The notes under the pieces: model-generated
Told to the model about the DNA's origin: nothing
Seen by the model: only the letters and a program-made list of their open reading frames with translations
Database searches by the model: none
Program-made: the position numbers and the translations under genes
Part shown: positions 1-6,775 of the stretch, in pieces
Layout: each line of letters starts with the position of its first letter
Position numbering within the stretch: position 1 is the first letter of the stretch
Origin: Oligoflexia bacterium
GTDB lineage: Bacteria; Bdellovibrionota; JAFGOL01
NCBI GenBank assembly: GCA_016926495.1
Contig: JAFGOL010000095.1
Coordinates: 1 to 8,849 of the forward strand
DNA length: 8,849 nucleotides
Direction: 5' to 3'

Positions 1-584
1 ACGTCATAGACAGAGGAATTTTCCCTGGGGCCTCTTCTTGCATCTGAGCTGACAACGTTCTTATCGCCCTTGCGTATGTTCTCAGCTCCCTTGTTATAGT
101 AATCGGTACTACTGTCAGATTCATCATTTTCAGAGGCAACGCCCGTAAGGTTTGCCCTTGCCTCGCCCGGCGCGTGCGCGGTTTTTCGCATTCTCGGCAC
201 AATAATACTGAGTTTCAGATTCAATTCTACCTTGATTTTGTTATAATCTTCATCCCGCCTCATGAATACTTTCGGAATTTTGTAATGCTTGAGAAGATCG
301 GATTTATACAAAATTTTCTTCCACTCCCTTATCTTTCCGGAGTATTCCCATGTAAAATCGTTAAGAAGCAGCATTTTGGAGTAATAGTCGGATACAACGG
401 ATATATCATCAGTAAGCTTTCTGGAATTGTTCCTCTCGATATAAAACATATCCAGCTCTTTTTTCATGGTCTTATACTTTTCGATGGTCCCCTTCAGTGA
501 TTTCATGGCGACTTCCGTCTCGCTTGCGCAGGCAGCCAGAACCAGAATAATGCCTATTACAAAATACTTGATCCTACACAACAT
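1..584 (-). CDS. Putative lipoprotein, function unknown (3' end outside window)
   Basis: An open frame runs from ATG at 584 to the left edge without a stop (194 residues visible). The N-terminus has basic residues, a hydrophobic stretch at about 7-18 and a lipobox LAAC with the modifiable Cys at residue 19, so it should be a lipid-anchored envelope protein. Residues 25-130 are charged and probably mostly helical, with aromatic patches around 67-100. From about residue 132 the chain becomes Ser/Asp/Glu/Arg/Gly-rich and looks disordered. I recognise no family domain. An AGAAGG-type ribosome binding site lies about 8 bases upstream of the ATG. The gene overlaps the end of the preceding PP2C-like gene by 11 bp, suggesting translational coupling and a possible functional link. 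Seen: frame, lipobox, overlap. Inferred: envelope location. The C-terminus and total length are unknown. Confidence 0.8.
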   Translation of the reverse strand, partial: MLCRIKYFVIGIILVLAACASETEVAMKSLKGTIEKYKTMKKELDMFYIERNNSRKLTDDISVVSDYYSKMLLLNDFTWEYSGKIREWKKILYKSDLLKHYKIPKVFMRRDEDYNKIKVELNLKLSIIVPRMRKTAHAPGEARANLTGVASENDESDSSTDYYNKGAENIRKGDKNVVSSDARRGPRENSSVYD

Positions 585-1470
585 ACAGCATCCTTCTTTC
601 AAGCTCCATACCTATTATAGCCAGATCCCCTCCGAGTCTTGAACGTTTTCCCTCCGTAAAACTGTCCACTTCATAACCGATGGAGGCGATGCAGTCACTC
701 ACGGGAATATGCTGAGCCTTATTTAATGCTGTTATTATACCATTTACTCCGAATAAATCACCCCCTGAATTAACAGCACCGATTAATCCGTTGTTGGGAA
801 TAAAAATCCTGTCCCCGGGCTTCAGATCAAACTGCTTTTCGGCCATTCCGAGATCATCATCACCGGTTGGGGAGTCCGACTCCAGTAATATCCTTTCTTC
901 ATCCCTGACGATAACCAGTCCGGGCATACCCGAGGAACAGTATTTGAGCTTAAGGCCCTTTCTCTCTATTGTGGCGTAAATAATGGATATTTTTTTCCCG
1001 TCAGCCTGAAATGTTTTTCCCTTGTCGACCTTTAAAAACTTGAGGATGTCATTAACGGTGGTTTCAAGAAGGACACCGGGCGACTTTTGCAAGGCGGTCT
1101 CAAGCAGGCTGATAACGATACTCATCACGGTTGCCGATAATCCGTACCCCCTGGTATCGCAAACGACCATGCCAACCCCTGATTTTTCAGGCAACTCGTA
1201 TATATCGTAATAGCTGCTTTGATCCGACGTGGAAACCACGTACTTGGAAGAAAAAGTAATATCATTAATGTCCGGAAATTTTCTTGACGTGAACCTTCTA
1301 TGCAGGGCCATTGCCGCCCTGATCCCCTCTTCCGCGTCTTCAACAAGGTTGGAGATATACGCATTAAGCCTTCCCAGTAATCCATAAAGCTCGTTTATTT
1401 CCGCGTCCTTTTGCTGCAGCTTTTTCTCAAGGATGCCTATAAGCTTGTCTTTATCCTGCATGTTTTCCAT
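574..1470 (-). CDS. Coiled-coil protein with degenerate SpoIIE/PP2C-like phosphatase domain
   Basis: A 298-residue protein from the preferred ATG at 1470, which follows AAGGTG with a short spacer. A GTG at 1476 in the same frame would overlap the rsmB stop but has no ribosome binding site. Residues 5-60 are charged with regular leucines, typical of the coiled-coil linkers before SpoIIE/RsbU domains. Residues 70-290 follow the PP2C SpoIIE fold: YYDIYEL at 87-93, CDTRGYG at 104-110, YCSSG at 177-181, KPGDRIFIPNNG at 217-228 and LGGDLAIIG at 279-287. Family members dephosphorylate Ser/Thr-phosphorylated regulators such as anti-sigma-factor antagonists. Here only the Asp of CDTRG (105) is kept; the GGD, TDG and DD acidic positions read Ser, Asn and Gly, so catalysis is doubtful. 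No transmembrane or sensor domain is visible. It lies between rsmB and the lipoprotein gene. Fold fairly sure; activity unsure. Confidence 0.8.
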   Translation of the reverse strand: MENMQDKDKLIGILEKKLQQKDAEINELYGLLGRLNAYISNLVEDAEEGIRAAMALHRRFTSRKFPDINDITFSSKYVVSTSDQSSYYDIYELPEKSGVGMVVCDTRGYGLSATVMSIVISLLETALQKSPGVLLETTVNDILKFLKVDKGKTFQADGKKISIIYATIERKGLKLKYCSSGMPGLVIVRDEERILLESDSPTGDDDLGMAEKQFDLKPGDRIFIPNNGLIGAVNSGGDLFGVNGIITALNKAQHIPVSDCIASIGYEVDSFTEGKRSRLGGDLAIIGMELERRMLYVV

Positions 1471-1472
1471 AA

Positions 1473-2711
1473 TCACCTTTTGCCCAGTACCGCAATAAAA
1501 TGCGCGTCCATACCTATATCGTTCGGCATGGTCAAAACATAATCGCCCCTTGCGTAAACGCTGTGTTCGGGCTTTATAACATAAATACCGGGAAATTTCC
1601 CTATTGCTTTTTCAATTACATCAACAGTTTCTGTTTCTGTAAAGGTACACACTGAATAAACAAGCCTGCCGCCCTGTTTTAAGCTCTCAATCCCCCTGAA
1701 CAGCAACTTATACTGTAAATCGGCGAAAAGCTTTAAATCAGCGCCGCTCCTGTTAATAAGCACGTCCGGGTGACGTCCCATAACTCCGAGGGCCGAGCAC
1801 GGAGGATCCACGATAACCCTGTCAAAAAAATCGTCACCGAAGCCGGTCTTAAGAGGATTTCCGTTTACTACATTAATACTTTTAAGTCCCGTCTTATTTA
1901 TGTTTTCGTGTAATTTCACAAGTCGTGACGGTGACTTGTCAACAGCTGTTATGGCGGCATTATCGCCGGCAAGTATAGCGGCGCGAAGGGATTTACCCCC
2001 GGGGGCTGAACAGAGGTCAAGCATATTCATTCCCTCAAACGGCAGCAACATTTCAACGGCCATCTGCGCTCCGAGATCCTGCACAAGAAAAAGCCCATCC
2101 CTGAATTCTCCGGTTTCCAGAATTCTCCTGCTTTTACAACAGTATCCGAACGGTTCGGTTTTGCCGATTACAATATCATTTTCCCTCATTCTTTGCAGAA
2201 ATTCCTCAACGGTAATACGCAGGGTGTTTATTGTGAGGAAAAGAGGCGGAACACTCTGAAACTTATCAATGACCATATCGCTGTTTTCGGCAAATACAGA
2301 CCGGATTTCGTTCATTATCCATTCGGGATATACCGGAAAACCGTTCAGCAAATCAAAATCAATATTTCTCAGGACCGCGTTAATAAGCCCCTTATAAGCC
2401 GAAAGCCCGAAATAATCCGCAAGATTCAGGGCTTCGCTGATTGCAGCATAGTCCCTTGATGACCTGTTATAAACAAGTTCAAACATCGCAAGCTGAAGAA
2501 TAAAAATTACTTTCAAAGGGGGTTTTTTTCTTAACTTTATATCAAGATACCCGTTAAACAGGTGGTGCTTTCTGAGCACACCGTAAACAATATTGTAAAC
2601 CTGATTAACTCTTGCGTTGGTATCCGGATGAAAATTATCCCCTTTTTTACCGGAAAAAAAAGCCGACAGGGAGTCAACGGCCAGAAGCCTTTCCTGGGAA
2701 GGGGATTTCAC
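1473..2711 (-). CDS. rsmB: 16S rRNA (cytosine(967)-C(5))-methyltransferase RsmB
   Basis: A 412-residue protein matching the usual RsmB/Sun length and order. It transfers a methyl group from S-adenosylmethionine to C5 of a 16S rRNA cytosine (C967 in E. coli) in the cytoplasm. Residues 5-120 form the NusB-like RNA-binding domain (YGVLR at 43-47, NAVLRN at 111-116). The Rossmann methyltransferase domain holds the SAM motif LDLCSAPGGK at 231-240, the acidic motif TAVDKS at 255-260, the motif IV DPPCSALG at 302-309 with Cys305, and the motif VI SVCTFTETE at 353-361 with Cys355, the catalytic nucleophile in this family. The start is GTG, 3 bp beyond the stop of the upstream gene, with GGTGA just before it; the conserved N-terminus begins immediately. 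The stop lies just before the ATG of the PP2C-like gene. The nearest alternative is another RsmB/RsmF-type RNA m5C methyltransferase, but the NusB domain favours RsmB. Confidence 0.95.
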   Translation of the reverse strand: MKSPSQERLLAVDSLSAFFSGKKGDNFHPDTNARVNQVYNIVYGVLRKHHLFNGYLDIKLRKKPPLKVIFILQLAMFELVYNRSSRDYAAISEALNLADYFGLSAYKGLINAVLRNIDFDLLNGFPVYPEWIMNEIRSVFAENSDMVIDKFQSVPPLFLTINTLRITVEEFLQRMRENDIVIGKTEPFGYCCKSRRILETGEFRDGLFLVQDLGAQMAVEMLLPFEGMNMLDLCSAPGGKSLRAAILAGDNAAITAVDKSPSRLVKLHENINKTGLKSINVVNGNPLKTGFGDDFFDRVIVDPPCSALGVMGRHPDVLINRSGADLKLFADLQYKLLFRGIESLKQGGRLVYSVCTFTETETVDVIEKAIGKFPGIYVIKPEHSVYARGDYVLTMPNDIGMDAHFIAVLGKR

Positions 2712-2714
2712 CTT

Positions 2715-3230
2715 TCACCACGCTTCCGTGTTCAGGGAATCAAACAGCAGCCCGTCGGTATTAACGCCCTTAAGCATTTGTATGCGCCTGAACGCCGACA
2801 GCAAGTCCCTGGAATCGTACCTGGATTTTATAAACAAAAGCTCGCTTACAAGATAGGGATACGAATCAGGAAGCTCCCTGGACAAAAGGCTGTTTACTTC
2901 GGGGGCGAGCCTTGCCGCTTTCTTATAACTTCCAGTAAGAAAAGCAAGCTCGGTAAGGCTGTTCAACGCGGCAGCGTTATAAAGGCCCATCTTTTTTTCC
3001 TTAACATCCGTTGTAATAACCGACAAAAGGAATCTTGCCTTGTCATAGTCCGAACTGCCTATCTCACACAGCGCCTTAATATATTTACACCTGATGTCTT
3101 GGGTTTCGGCGGTTTTAACGCACGCTTCATAGTCGCCCATAATATACGCGTACTCTGTCTGTACGCACGCCGTAAGAACTTCGCCCGTTAACACCGGGAC
3201 ATTCAAAAACAAAACAACAAATAAAAACAT
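2715..3230 (-). CDS. Small secreted TPR-like repeat protein, function unknown
   Basis: A protein of about 171 residues from ATG at 3230, which follows AGGG with a 7-base spacer. A TTG at 3236 would add two residues and is less likely. A hydrophobic N-terminal stretch, MFLFVVLFLNVPVLTG, looks like a signal peptide with cleavage near residue 16. The rest is helical, with TPR/Sel1-like spacing: a Tyr/Ala helix pair ending in GDYEACVK (about 32-39), SSDYDKARFLL (about 58-68) and TGSYKKAARLAPEV (about 99-112). Such repeats normally mediate protein contacts, here presumably in the periplasm. I cannot assign a specific family. It lies 9 bp after the lapA-like gene and 3 bp before rsmB. Several cysteines in the first 60 residues could form disulfides if exported. 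Seen: signal-like N-terminus and repeat pattern. Inferred: export and scaffold role. Confidence 0.75.
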   Translation of the reverse strand: MFLFVVLFLNVPVLTGEVLTACVQTEYAYIMGDYEACVKTAETQDIRCKYIKALCEIGSSDYDKARFLLSVITTDVKEKKMGLYNAAALNSLTELAFLTGSYKKAARLAPEVNSLLSRELPDSYPYLVSELLFIKSRYDSRDLLSAFRRIQMLKGVNTDGLLFDSLNTEAW

Positions 3231-3239
3231 AGACAAACC

Positions 3240-3536
3240 CTAAACGGTTTTTTCCTGCCGGTCTTTCTGAGACATAAGCTCGTCATACAGCCGCTTGTAC
3301 TTTTTTTTCCCCATTGAAATTTTGAAGGCCTCCCAGATCATCAGGAAAATTCCGATAAAAAAACCTAGCAGAAAACAGGCAAGCATCACAACCCATAAAG
3401 GAGTCGGCGGGACTTCCTTGCCGAAAAAATCAACAACAACCATTCCCGCATTATTCATGGCGAAAGCAACCCCGCCTATTACCAGCGCAATCAGAACAAT
3501 AAAATAAATCCACAGAATTACGCTCTTGTACCTCAT
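3240..3536 (-). CDS. LapA domain (DUF1049) inner-membrane protein
   Basis: A 98-residue protein with two hydrophobic segments (about 6-26 and 47-69) separated by a short loop containing NNAGMVVVDFFG, and a basic, coiled-coil-like C-terminal tail (76-96). This is the layout of the LapA/DUF1049 family: two helices, a loop of type N-x(3-5)-V-x-V-x-F-F, and a cytoplasmic tail. In E. coli, LapA with LapB helps regulate and assemble lipopolysaccharide at the inner membrane. Family membership is clear, but the same role here is an inference, since many DUF1049 proteins are uncharacterised and LapB (TPR-rich, rubredoxin-like) is not recognisable here. The next gene does encode a TPR-like protein, though it is far too short and lacks a metal motif. 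The ATG overlaps the stop of the HIT gene by 4 bp (ATGA). Confidence 0.85.
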   Translation of the reverse strand: MRYKSVILWIYFIVLIALVIGGVAFAMNNAGMVVVDFFGKEVPPTPLWVVMLACFLLGFFIGIFLMIWEAFKISMGKKKYKRLYDELMSQKDRQEKTV

Positions 3537-4030
3537 TTCATAACCTCCATGAACTCCTCTGACAATTTTTCATAAGTTGTAACAAAATGCTCTGAAATCA
3601 CCTTAACTTCGGAAAACACGGGCATAAAATTGGTATCTCCGTTCCAGCGCGGAACAACATGGTAGTGTATATGGGAATCGATCCCGGCGCCGGCCGCCCT
3701 GCCTATATTCATGCCGATATTGCACCCTTCGGGCTTATAGACACGGTTTATAATCTCCACGGATTTTTTCAGGACTGCGGACAAAGAAATATAATCCTCC
3801 CCGGGCAAGGCTGACAAGGTATCAACATGCTGGTTCGGGACCACCATAATATGCCCGTTGTTATACGGAAACTTGTTCATAACAACGTATACCTTGTCAT
3901 TTTTGAACAAAACAAGATTTTTCTTTGAAGGTTTTTCCCCGGCAAGGCCGCAAAGAATGCATTGACCCGTCTTTTCATTTACGGAACCTGTAATGTATTC
4001 TCCTCTCCAGGGAGCCCAGAAACGTTCCAT
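3533..4030 (-). CDS. HIT family nucleotide-binding protein (Ap4A hydrolase/phosphorylase-like)
   Basis: A 165-residue protein. The start is ATG at 4030, giving the family's typical N-terminus MERFWAPWRGEYI and preceded by AGGG. An in-frame ATG 45 bp upstream lies inside sppA and would add an unconserved 15-residue leader. Histidine-triad proteins hydrolyse or transfer nucleotidyl groups from substrates such as diadenosine polyphosphates or AMP conjugates. Key motifs are CILC (24-27, likely zinc-binding with downstream histidines), NNGHIMVVPNQH (57-68), NIGMNIGRAAGAGI (104-117) and the triad HIHYHVVPRW (120-129), with His122 as the expected catalytic residue, followed by GDTNFMPV. All catalytic residues are present. 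The gene starts 7 bp after sppA and overlaps lapA. The true substrate cannot be read from sequence. Confidence 0.93.
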   Translation of the reverse strand: MERFWAPWRGEYITGSVNEKTGQCILCGLAGEKPSKKNLVLFKNDKVYVVMNKFPYNNGHIMVVPNQHVDTLSALPGEDYISLSAVLKKSVEIINRVYKPEGCNIGMNIGRAAGAGIDSHIHYHVVPRWNGDTNFMPVFSEVKVISEHFVTTYEKLSEEFMEVMK

Positions 4031-4037
4031 AACAACC

Positions 4038-4937
4038 CTACATAATAAACGACATCCCGCCTGCCGTTTCGGCAATAACGGATAAAATCAGGGACTTGAC
4101 TCCTGAAAGAAATTCCCTGAGGTTCTGCTTTTTTTCCCTTGAATAGTACAACCTGGGTTCACCGTCAATAGATACAAGTTTTGCGGCATACCTTATAGCA
4201 TCGTCATAGGTTCCTATATAGTCCACCAGGCCCAGTTCATAGGCCTGCTCACCGGTAAGTATCCTTCCGTCCGCAAAATTATCAAGGACTTTCATAGGAA
4301 TTTTCCGCGAATCCGACACTGCCTTTTTAAACTGCATATGCACGTTATCAAGCATGTTCTGCATAAGCTTTTTTTCCTCTTCGGTAATCACCCTCGCCGA
4401 GTTCCCGATATCCTTGAATTTGCCGCTTTTGAACGTAATGGGAGAAACCCTGATAAACTCGTAAAGCTTTTCCAGGTAGGCAAGCTGCATAATTACCCCT
4501 ATACTCCCTGTAAGCGTTGCGGGATTGGAAACAATTGTTCTTGTACCGCACGCCACGTAATATCCGCCCGACGCCGCAACCGAACTCAGCGACGAAATAA
4601 CAGGCTTGACCGAATCGAGCCTCTTTAATTCCTCGTATATTTCCTGCGACGGCGCCACAGCCCCGCCCGGTGAATTCACCCTGACGACAACTGCCTTTAC
4701 ACTGTCTCTTAATCTTAATTTTTTTATATTTTTGAGAGTTTCCTCTGAATCCATAATTACGCCTTCAATTTCCAGTATGCCCACCTCACTGGAATCAAAA
4801 AAACTAACCGAATTACCCGGCATCCCGCCGTCGCCGCTATTGCTCAATCTCAAAAAACTGGAAAACACACCCAGAAAAAGCACAATGACAACCAGGGATG
4901 CGACCAGTAAAAGCACTATCATGGATTTCCTGCCCAT
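4038..4937 (-). CDS. sppA: Signal peptide peptidase SppA, short single-domain form (peptidase S49)
   Basis: A 299-residue membrane protease that degrades signal peptides left in the membrane after secretion. Residues 6-29 form one N-terminal transmembrane helix; the catalytic domain should lie on the outer (periplasmic) face. Conserved blocks are RVNSPGGAV (86-94), SVAASGGYYVA (119-129) with nucleophile Ser123, NPATLTGSIGV (138-148) and TFKSGKFKDIG (168-178) with general base Lys175. The Ser-Lys spacing of 52 residues fits the Bacillus-type short SppA. GRILTGEQAYELGLVD (224-239) is also typical. It is half the length of the duplicated E. coli SppA, so it should act as a higher oligomer. ATG at 4937 is preceded by AAGGA with 8-base spacing and lies 19 bp after the rpsA stop, a neighbour pair common in several bacterial groups. 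Confidence 0.95.
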   Translation of the reverse strand: MGRKSMIVLLLVASLVVIVLFLGVFSSFLRLSNSGDGGMPGNSVSFFDSSEVGILEIEGVIMDSEETLKNIKKLRLRDSVKAVVVRVNSPGGAVAPSQEIYEELKRLDSVKPVISSLSSVAASGGYYVACGTRTIVSNPATLTGSIGVIMQLAYLEKLYEFIRVSPITFKSGKFKDIGNSARVITEEEKKLMQNMLDNVHMQFKKAVSDSRKIPMKVLDNFADGRILTGEQAYELGLVDYIGTYDDAIRYAAKLVSIDGEPRLYYSREKKQNLREFLSGVKSLILSVIAETAGGMSFIM

Positions 4938-4956
4938 ATCAACCGTCCTTGTTCAT

Positions 4957-6687
4957 TTATTCATGAGTAACCGACATCTTGTCTTTCAGCATCTGACCCA
5001 GGGAAACCTTTACGTCTTCCTGCCCGGCCATGAAACTGTTCACATTGTCCCTCTCCTGTTTTTCAACAAGGGCCTTGATGCTGAGGGAAATTCTTCTGCT
5101 GCCTTTGTCCACGGAAAGTATCACGCACTTAACAGGATCACCGACTTTAAAATGGTCGGAAAGTTTTTTGGATTTATCAACCATTGTCTCGCTTGAATGA
5201 ATAAGTCCGTCCACCGCAGGTTCAAGCTCGACAAAAACACCGAAATCCGTAACCTTGACAATCTTTCCTTCCACGCCCCTTCCGGCAGGATACCTTTCGG
5301 GCAGGGAAAGCCACGGATCATCCGTCAACTGCTTAATTCCCAGCAGTATCCTCTGTTTTTCGGGAACAATGCTCAAAAGAACAGCTTCAATTTCCTGGTC
5401 CTTCTGAAACATTGAAACAGGATTTTTCTCACGGGTGTCCCATGTTATGTCGGCACTGCGGACAAGACAGTCAAATTCCTCTCCTATATCGATAAAAAGC
5501 CCGAAATCCGTAACATTTTTGATCCTGCCCCTTAGCCTGGTACCCTCGGGATATTTTACCTTTAAGGCGTCCCAGGGATTTTCACCTATCTGTTTCAGTC
5601 CCAGGCTGATTTTTCTTTTCCCGGTATCTATCTCAAGTATAACTACTTCAACATTATCGTCCTTTTTAAGAAGCTGTGACGGTTTTTTGATCTTCCCGCT
5701 CCAGGACATCTCGCTGACATGGATCATTCCTTCCACGCCCGGTTCTATTTCCATAAACGCGCCGTAATCCGTAATACCCACTATCCTGCCTGAAACCCTG
5801 CCCCCGACCGAATACCTTGACAGTATGTTGTACCACGGATCTTCTTTAAGCTGTTTTACACCTAAAGTAAGACGGTGCTTACTTTCGTCATATTTCAACA
5901 CAACGACATCAAGAATATCCCCTGCCGCTACCACTTCCCTGGGATGCTTCAATCTGCCCCAACTGAGGTCTGTGATATGCACCAGTCCGTCAATACCACC
6001 TATGTCCACAAACACGCCGTAATCAGTGAGATTCTTCACCCTGCCGCGAAAAACCGCGCCCTCCTTAAGTTGTGGAAGGATTTCCGATCTCAGCCTGTCC
6101 TTTTCTTCAGTAAGCACATGCTTGTGAGAAACAATAAGGTTTGCCTTTTTCCTGTTGAAATCCACGATCTTGACCGGCACCTTACGGCCCACAAGTTCGT
6201 CAAGGTTATGATAGGCCCTTTCTCCTGTTTGCGAAGCGGGCATAAAGCCCTTTACGCCGTCTATATCAATATTTACCCCGCCCTTTACGACCGCGATAAC
6301 TTCAGCCTCTATCGAAGTATTTCCCGCAAAGGCCTGTTCAATATTTTCCCATGATTTGATCTGCTTGGCCCTTGCTCTCGACAGGTTCAGTCCGCCTGAA
6401 CCCGGATCGGCGTTGGCGACAAAAACCTCGATCTCGTCCCCCACGCTGACATTCAGATTTCCTTTCGCATCCAGAAATTCCGTAGTCTGTATGCGCCCTT
6501 CGGACTTGAAACCCACATCGACCGTGACAAAGTCCTGGGCCACGCCTATTACGGTACCCTTGATAATCTGACTTGAAGAAAGTTCAGTCACTTCATTGTC
6601 ATCCATCAAGTCCATCATACTTGATGAATTTTCATCAATATCATCTTCAAATATTTCGTTTAAATTAATTTTTTGTCTTGCACTCAT
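4957..6687 (-). CDS. rpsA: 30S ribosomal protein S1 (six S1 domains)
   Basis: A 576-residue protein containing six S1 OB-fold domains at about 41-106, 125-190, 210-279, 296-366, 383-453 and 469-539. This is the full-length S1 architecture: the first two domains bind the ribosome (and are more divergent, as usual) and the last four bind mRNA to help unfold and dock it on the 30S subunit. Typical motifs are TDYGVFVDIGGIDGLVH (221-237), HVSEMSW and repeated SLGLKQ/TLGVKQ strand ends. A 35-residue acidic leader precedes domain 1. Domain 5 departs from consensus, with DCLVRSADITW where GLVH.SD.SW is usual. The ATG at 6687 has an AAGGGAG box, but 12 bases away, a long spacing that fits the weak, autoregulated initiation known for S1 in E. 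coli. It heads the leftward eight-gene run. Confidence 0.97.
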   Translation of the reverse strand: MSARQKINLNEIFEDDIDENSSSMMDLMDDNEVTELSSSQIIKGTVIGVAQDFVTVDVGFKSEGRIQTTEFLDAKGNLNVSVGDEIEVFVANADPGSGGLNLSRARAKQIKSWENIEQAFAGNTSIEAEVIAVVKGGVNIDIDGVKGFMPASQTGERAYHNLDELVGRKVPVKIVDFNRKKANLIVSHKHVLTEEKDRLRSEILPQLKEGAVFRGRVKNLTDYGVFVDIGGIDGLVHITDLSWGRLKHPREVVAAGDILDVVVLKYDESKHRLTLGVKQLKEDPWYNILSRYSVGGRVSGRIVGITDYGAFMEIEPGVEGMIHVSEMSWSGKIKKPSQLLKKDDNVEVVILEIDTGKRKISLGLKQIGENPWDALKVKYPEGTRLRGRIKNVTDFGLFIDIGEEFDCLVRSADITWDTREKNPVSMFQKDQEIEAVLLSIVPEKQRILLGIKQLTDDPWLSLPERYPAGRGVEGKIVKVTDFGVFVELEPAVDGLIHSSETMVDKSKKLSDHFKVGDPVKCVILSVDKGSRRISLSIKALVEKQERDNVNSFMAGQEDVKVSLGQMLKDKMSVTHE

Positions 6688-6699
6688 GATTGCAAAATA

Positions 6700-6706
6700 C
6701 TCCCTT
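6700..6706 (-). promoter_or_regulatory. Ribosome binding site of rpsA with unusually long spacing
   Basis: AAGGGAG on the minus strand lies 12 bases upstream of the rpsA ATG, beyond the usual 5-9. No alternative in-frame start lies closer. The same heptamer serves hisC at an optimal distance, so the difference is specific to rpsA. Weak initiation is known for S1 genes that autoregulate. Confidence 0.5.
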
Positions 6707-6708
6707 AT

Positions 6709-6730
6709 AACTTAATATAACAACTTAATA
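6709..6730 (-). repeat. Tandem 9-bp direct repeat in presumed rpsA leader
   Basis: AACTTAATA occurs at 6709-6717 and again at 6722-6730, a 13-bp period. On the rpsA strand it reads TATTAAGTT twice, just upstream of the AAGGGAG box. If transcription starts above it, the leader mRNA would carry two identical AU-rich elements. Function is unknown; a protein or S1 binding site is possible. Confidence 0.6.
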
Positions 6731-6731
6731 G

Positions 6732-6768
6732 GACAATAACGGTTTTAAATCAAGATTATTGTCAATAA
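6732..6768. promoter_or_regulatory. Operator-like inverted repeats and TTGACA box between rpsA and hisC
   Basis: CAATAA half-sites occur at 6734-6739 (plus), 6756-6761 (minus) and 6763-6768 (plus). The first two form an 8-bp inverted repeat, GACAATAA (6732-6739) and TTATTGTC (6756-6763), separated by 16 bp. The second and third form the 13-bp palindrome TTATTGTCAATAA (6756-6768). On the minus strand the perfect -35 hexamer TTGACA (6765 down to 6760) sits inside the palindrome and faces rpsA. No good -10 box follows at 16-18 bp; CGTTAT or GTTATT at 18-19 bp match only half the consensus. The region is the only possible promoter space for both divergent units. Operator function is an inference. 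Confidence 0.45.
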
Positions 6769-6775
6769 AAACTCA

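Noticed and set aside
174..500. A 108-codon plus-strand open frame near the left edge
   Set aside because: The minus strand here encodes the lipoprotein with a lipobox and ribosome binding site and is open to the edge; the plus frame is a shadow.
2562..3191. A 209-codon plus-strand open frame
   Set aside because: It lies wholly antisense to rsmB and the secreted TPR-like gene, both with strong family or signal features; its translation is basic and featureless. It is a shadow.
4031..4075. Upstream ATG giving a 15-residue longer HIT protein
   Set aside because: The extension lies within sppA coding sequence, is not family-like, and the ATG at 4030 has its own ribosome binding site and the conserved MERFWAPWR start.
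4606..5196. A 196-codon plus-strand open frame
   Set aside because: It is antisense across the sppA/rpsA junction, where both minus-strand genes have full conserved motifs. No independent motif or ribosome binding context.
6741..6755. FNR-like half-site (TTGAT on the minus strand)
   Set aside because: Only one half matches; the partner half reads AACC rather than ATCAA, so an FNR/CRP-type site is not supported.
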